Under the pieces are notes generated by a model that was not told the origin of the DNA, searched no databases, and was given only the letters and a program-made list of their open reading frames with translations. This document shows positions 33,723-37,329 of a DNA stretch of 37,329 nucleotides, one piece after another. The DNA comes from Promethearchaeota archaeon. Lineage in GTDB: Archaea > Asgardarchaeota > Lokiarchaeia > Sigynarchaeales > SOKP01. Positions within the stretch are counted from its first letter, which is position 1; each line of letters starts with the position of its first letter. The stretch covers positions 1 to 37,329 of the forward strand of contig JAHPYY010000069.1 in the NCBI GenBank assembly GCA_019058515.1, read 5' to 3'. The translations under genes were made by a program, and so were the position numbers.

Positions 33723-34451
33723 TCAGAGAAATAGCAAGTTAGGCCACCAGTAGGGAAATTCTACGCTGATTAAGTTATCAATATCGAAAAGCAAACTTTT
33801 ATCTTTTCCAAAGGTAAACGCTAACCCTCCCATAAAAAACGGCCACTTCTCGTTAGGTGCAAATCCAAGCCATCCTAACCGTAATGCCATGATGTGAAGA
33901 TCGTGAGTTACATGAATGTCGATTGCCCTGTTTGGGGATTCTTTTACACGTAATAAAACCTCGCTTGCTGCGTCTTGACAGTAAGTTAGGAAAGGTATTA
34001 TGACTTCGGGAGGGTACAACCCAGAAACCCATCGAAAAATAAATTGATCAGCAGAGAAATTTTCCAATTCTTGTTTCAAAAAATCCATACTTGCTCCCAA
34101 ATCGTGTAACGGATAGAGTTCCCCTACTAATTGACCCTCTCCTCCTTGAGCTTTGAATCCATCAAGTATTTGTTCAGCAGTTTCCGAACATGCCGGTGAG
34201 TGCCCGTAGTAAAGTCTAATCTCGCGATTTTTAGGTAATTTTTGGCCGAACATTTCTGATAAAGTTTTTCCTTGTGCTATTAATCCATCATCGTAGATAT
34301 TTAACGACTCTATGTGAGAATGCCTGATGAGCATTATTATTTTGGAGATTTCAGGAAACTTAGTTAACGCGGACACAATCTGACGAGCGTGAAACGCGAC
34401 TTGAGTCTCCCAAACTTCTTCATCATTCATAATTCTTCTTAGTCTTTCCAT
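33723..34451 (-). CDS. histidine phosphatase superfamily protein
   Basis: This 242-residue protein has the branch-1 histidine phosphatase pattern: MLIRHSHIE at 40-48 (R43 and H44 as in RHG, but serine in the third place), YYGHSPACSETAEQI near 80-94 where the second arginine is expected, and IHVTHDLHIMALRL near 180, which supplies the second catalytic histidine. The SPxxR arginine appears to be replaced (SPACSETA), so activity is uncertain. No lipid or secretion signal is visible. The MscS-like genes lie upstream on the same strand. Confidence 0.78.
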   Translation of the reverse strand: MERLRRIMNDEEVWETQVAFHARQIVSALTKFPEISKIIMLIRHSHIESLNIYDDGLIAQGKTLSEMFGQKLPKNREIRLYYGHSPACSETAEQILDGFKAQGGEGQLVGELYPLHDLGASMDFLKQELENFSADQFIFRWVSGLYPPEVIIPFLTYCQDAASEVLLRVKESPNRAIDIHVTHDLHIMALRLGWLGFAPNEKWPFFMGGLAFTFGKDKSLLFDIDNLISVEFPYWWPNLLFL

Positions 34452-34508
34452 ATACTTTTATAACTATAGATATATTGGATCTTAGTATATATGATTTAAT
34501 TTAACTGA

Positions 34509-35546
34509 TTATAATTCTTTTGTGTTTGAAATAATTTTGTAAATTTCTTCGGCAAAATCCGCTTGATGATTCAATAAACTCATCCAATCTAATGTGATAA
34601 GGTGAAATTTGACAATGATTTCGTATCCAAATCCCATAATATGGAACCTTGGTTTGAAACCGAATACTTCCTTGTATTTCTCGCATAATTGGTTTACTTC
34701 TTCCACTATTATTCTAAAACGCTTGTAAGGAAATCGAAGATTAAATCTATACGCGTATATTTTTGATTGGTTTTTTTCTCTCAATGTTTCAAATAGCTCT
34801 TTATGTTCAGCTTCCACTTTCTTCTTCTCTTCTTCGCTCATTTCGTAGAAGTCCAATCTTGCCCACGACACATCTTGAGGTGTACGTAGCTGCTTTCTAA
34901 CAGAGAAGTAATTTTTTTTGTTTTTCAAGTGGATGGTGTAATTTAAAACCTGAGAATTTATTATAGTGCTATTTGAAAATTCCACAGGTATGCGATCAAA
35001 TGTTTCGACGACAACTCTGGTTAAACTAATAGATTTAATAACGCCTTTGTACCCTTGAATTTTCACTACGTCTCCAATATCAAACGGGTCGATTAAGTAT
35101 AAAAAGACACCTGCGATGAAGTTGGAAAATATTTCGCTAAAGGCGAAGGCTAAAGCTGTGCTGATCGCTCCGAGGATTATTAGACGGTATTCGGCAGGTA
35201 TATCTGCGATTATTGGAAAACCGTATATAATAAGGGATATTATAATTATGATCGAAGCAAGTCTTAATCCAAAATTGACAATGTTCTTTTCTTTGAATCT
35301 TACTTGCTTAATTTTATCAAGGGCCAGAGAAATTAATGCATTTATTAAGTAAAGTAATGCTCCTATAATTATAAGGACTATTAAAGCCTCTAAATCAGAG
35401 TCAAATAAAGGCTCTATACTCTGATCTGTACTTACTATATTTGTAACTCTTACAACCTTTAAATCAGTGTCAAACAGCGTTATTTTACGTCCCCCCCAAT
35501 TTTTTCTCTGATTTTTTGTATTCTTCCCAGTCAGCATAAATGTCAT
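34509..35546 (-). CDS. MscS-like small-conductance channel
   Basis: This 345-residue membrane protein resembles MscS mechanosensitive channels. After an N-terminal tail come hydrophobic segments (about 54-74, 92-108, 120-137). The pore helix and beta domain follow: LGAISTALAFAFSEIFSNFIAGVFLYLIDPFDIGD and VKIQGYKGVIKSISLTRVVVETFDRIPVEFSNS at about 123-190. The C-terminal cytoplasmic part contains a charged insertion EMSEEEKKKVEAEHKEL near 230. The start at 35546 overlaps the upstream MscS-like gene by 62 bases; no later start codon lies near the first membrane segment. Confidence 0.88.
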   Translation of the reverse strand: MTFMLTGKNTKNQRKNWGGRKITLFDTDLKVVRVTNIVSTDQSIEPLFDSDLEALIVLIIIGALLYLINALISLALDKIKQVRFKEKNIVNFGLRLASIIIIISLIIYGFPIIADIPAEYRLIILGAISTALAFAFSEIFSNFIAGVFLYLIDPFDIGDVVKIQGYKGVIKSISLTRVVVETFDRIPVEFSNSTIINSQVLNYTIHLKNKKNYFSVRKQLRTPQDVSWARLDFYEMSEEEKKKVEAEHKELFETLREKNQSKIYAYRFNLRFPYKRFRIIVEEVNQLCEKYKEVFGFKPRFHIMGFGYEIIVKFHLITLDWMSLLNHQADFAEEIYKIISNTKEL

Positions 35547-36417
35547 TTCGATAAAGCTCGTAGACGATATCCCTCATGAACGCGTCCATGAAATTAAATA
35601 CAGTTTGCGTTTTAGGAGATTGAACGTAGATCAAAAATTTAGGTCTATCAAAACTAATACTATCAAACGAATATTCAGGTTTCTTTCCAAAAATTGGCAT
35701 ATACTTTTCAAACACCGTTTCAAGACATTTAATAATCCACTCGGGCTCGATTGAACTTAAAATTTCAATTGATTTGACGTATCTTGTCACTCGTTCTTTA
35801 GAGTCTAATAGCCTGTCAATTTTCTTAATATAATGTTTGTAGAGCGATTTTTTCTTGAAATCTTTTTTCTGAAGCGGAGTATAACTCGCGTATTTTCCAA
35901 AGGTAAATCTTATTACAGTGGACCCATACACATTGCTATTAGGAACGATAACTTTGGTTCCATCAAAATCCTCTATCTTTGTATAATTTAAATCGATCTT
36001 TTTCACTATTCCTTGTAAATTGTTACTTTCCACTAGATCATCTATGTCAAACTGTTCAGATCCTAACAAGAGCACTCCAGAAGCTATATTGTTAATAATT
36101 GTCTTGAAATTTATTGAAAATGCAACTAATAGAAATGGAACAATTAAAACGAATAAATCTTCCGATATAACCCAGATCAACAAAAATAAGAAAATTAACA
36201 TCACAACCGTATAAACTAAAGACCCTACAGCTCTATATAGACGCCGCTTAAAAAGCTGAGCCACTAAACTCAAAATCGGCGTTCTAAGAATGTAGAGAAT
36301 CACATTGATAATAATAAGGTTTAGAACCATCTGTTCCAGAATCTGAAAGATATAGAGTAAAATAACAACTATGATCAGCACTGAAGTTATTATTAGATAA
36401 GAGTATACTTTTTTCAT
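35485..36417 (-). CDS. MscS-like channel, divergent paralogue
   Basis: This 310-residue protein has four or five hydrophobic segments in the first 110 residues (about 6-24, 30-48, 62-85 and 86-112). An MscS-type pore/beta region follows (about 95-172): FSINFKTIINNIASGVLLLG, then FDIDDLVESNNLQGIVKKIDL and KVIVPNSNVYGSTVIRFTF. It is clearly related to the downstream gene but shorter and more diverged. The 62-base overlap means the two are co-expressed and may form mixed channels. Confidence 0.84.
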   Translation of the reverse strand: MKKVYSYLIITSVLIIVVILLYIFQILEQMVLNLIIINVILYILRTPILSLVAQLFKRRLYRAVGSLVYTVVMLIFLFLLIWVISEDLFVLIVPFLLVAFSINFKTIINNIASGVLLLGSEQFDIDDLVESNNLQGIVKKIDLNYTKIEDFDGTKVIVPNSNVYGSTVIRFTFGKYASYTPLQKKDFKKKSLYKHYIKKIDRLLDSKERVTRYVKSIEILSSIEPEWIIKCLETVFEKYMPIFGKKPEYSFDSISFDRPKFLIYVQSPKTQTVFNFMDAFMRDIVYELYRNDIYADWEEYKKSEKKLGGT

Positions 36418-36935
36418 AATATCTGTTTTATTTGCCTCGCTTTTTAATTTTAATATTTTATTTTATCAGATGCTACTTCTAAGAACATTTTATATGACCT
36501 ACTTCAGATTAAAAACATTATTTTATTAGTATTTAAAAAACGCTCTTTATAACAAATAAATTGCTTAAATGTTCCTCTTATTTAGTATCCTTAATTGTAA
36601 GCTAATTAAAGCGCGTTGCGTAAAAATCGTAAGTTTTAGATGTAGAAGAGTTAAATTTTTAAACAATACATATATAATTCCATTCAACTAAACATTAATT
36701 CAAAACTAAATTTGTTTTCGAAGTATAACCAATATCATCATAACAAAGCTTTCGTTAAAGTATCTCAATGTTAACTATTCCTATTATCATCCACTTAAAA
36801 TTCGGGATATTTAATGCAAGTTCAGTTTGTTTAAGTTTTATAATTAAATCTAAATTGATACAAATTCTAAAAAAGTAGTAGAAAAAAGAATTGAAAAAAA
36901 GAGAAAAGATCACCTCATCACAAAAAAAACTCTCT
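36418..36935. other. AT-rich intergenic region, no gene seen
   Basis: About 520 bases separate the MscS-like genes from the last reading frame. I see no credible gene in either direction. A TATA-like box (CATATATAAT, about 36668-36678) and several T or A runs are present. Promoters for the divergent flanking genes are expected here. Confidence 0.5.
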
Positions 36936-37091
36936 ATGCCCAAATGTTTAGGACCCCTTCCTAATTTAGAAGAGTACGTGAGGAAAGACTGGTGGAATCA
37001 AATCTTTAACGCCTATTACTTAAAAACAGATGGAGATGTCGTAGCAGATAGTTCTATAACATCAAAAGAAGTAGATTTTTTCGAACAGTTG
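36936..37091 (+). CDS. class I SAM-dependent methyltransferase, N-terminal fragment
   Basis: About 50 residues (PNLEEYVRKDWWNQIFN, YYLKTDGDVV, ITSKEVDFFEQLL) match the start of a family of class I methyltransferases in which a DWW...YLKTD segment and ExxxL helix come before the SAM-binding glycine motif. That motif never appears: from about 37090 the frame continues as DNA ligase sequence. The ATG at 36936 is used here; a TTG at 36891 is in frame (stop at 36879-36881) and would add 15 residues. The true gene is cut at the junction. Confidence 0.65.
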
Positions 37092-37329
37092 CTTAATCTT
37101 GAACGTTTTGCTGACAAGTCTGCCGACAATCTTGTCAATAGCATTGAAAATTCAAAAAAAGTATCATTTGACAGGGTACTTTTTGCCCTGGGCATCAGGT
37201 ATGTCGGTGAGACTGTTGCCAGGAAGCTGGCAAATCACTTTAAATCCCTTGATAAACTCTCAAAGGCCTCATTTGATGATCTTATAAGCGTGGAAGAAAT
37301 AGGAGAGAAGATAGCTGAGAGTATTATAA
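37086..37329 (+). CDS. ligA: NAD+-dependent DNA ligase LigA, internal fragment (likely foreign)
   Basis: In the same frame as the preceding methyltransferase piece, residues read LLNLERFADKSADNL, VLFALGIRYVGETVA and VEEIGEKIAESI. This is the helix-hairpin-helix region of bacterial LigA, in the wording typical of Bacteroidota. The fragment has no LigA N-terminus and runs off the window. Its base use also shifts, with more GCC, GGC, CTG and AGG codons than its neighbours. NAD+-dependent ligase is not expected in archaea, which use ATP-dependent ligase. Confidence 0.88.

Noticed and set aside
36755..36943. 62-residue minus-strand frame in the last intergenic region
   Set aside because: Phenylalanine/isoleucine-rich translation of AT-rich DNA with no recognisable motif, overlapping the start of the last gene.
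1..37329. tRNA, rRNA or CRISPR array
   Set aside because: No cloverleaf-like gene, rRNA-like stretch or regular repeat-spacer array was noticed on reading either strand.

Overview
The window is a low-GC, gene-dense stretch that reads as archaeal, most likely from an Asgard (Lokiarchaeia-like) anaerobe. That placement is an inference. It rests on archaeal-style TATA boxes with apparently leaderless starts, a methanogen-type HdrABC/MvhD set, a tungsten-type aldehyde ferredoxin oxidoreductase, several proteins with longin/roadblock-like alpha/beta domains, and a degenerate Ras/Rab-like small GTPase, all in one contig. No rRNA, tRNA or CRISPR array was seen.

Layout. Bases 1-9100 hold single genes and small operons: a PAS histidine kinase cut by the left edge, a ferredoxin-tailed aldo/keto reductase, a longin/roadblock-like protein, a split UxaA-type hydro-lyase (SAF subunit plus large subunit), a LarA-type nickel racemase, an alpha/beta hydrolase, a Nudix hydrolase and an Lrp/AsnC regulator. 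Bases 9383-19225 are one long plus-strand operon: tusA, three DsrE/F/H-like genes, dsrE2, hdrC, hdrB, hdrA, mvhD, a hydrogenase-small-subunit-like gene, an FrhB-GltD-winged-helix fusion, and a second tusA. This joins sulfur-carrier proteins to a heterodisulfide-reductase electron-transfer complex. In place of the hydrogenase large subunit it has an orphan small subunit and an unusual flavoprotein that could take electrons from NAD(P)H or F420H2. It is the most interesting system in the window. A perfect dyad, AAGTGA-N6-TCACTT, lies between it and the divergent Lrp gene.

An IS4-type transposase of clearly higher GC follows (19340-20638). Next comes a putative Asgard signalling patch: a Ras-like GTPase with eroded nucleotide-binding motifs and no standard start codon, divergent from two tandem 7-TM proteins that end in longin-like domains. 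A flavodoxin-type pseudogene follows. The minus-strand operon at 24526-27821 (SDR mannonate oxidoreductase, uxuA, uxaE) is a hexuronate catabolic pathway that may work with the UxaA-like pair at 3644-5118.

Bases 28000-36420 hold an Ogt/MGMT DNA repair protein, a ferredoxin-nitroreductase, a cupin, a zinc-ribbon membrane protein preceded by a 22-bp palindrome and a hairpin over its ribosome binding site, a pirin, an aldehyde ferredoxin oxidoreductase, a histidine-phosphatase-like protein and two overlapping MscS-like channels. The last ~240 bases look foreign. A reading frame that starts as a SAM methyltransferase turns into a Bacteroidota-like NAD+-dependent DNA ligase (LigA) at about 37090, which most simply is a chimeric contig end.
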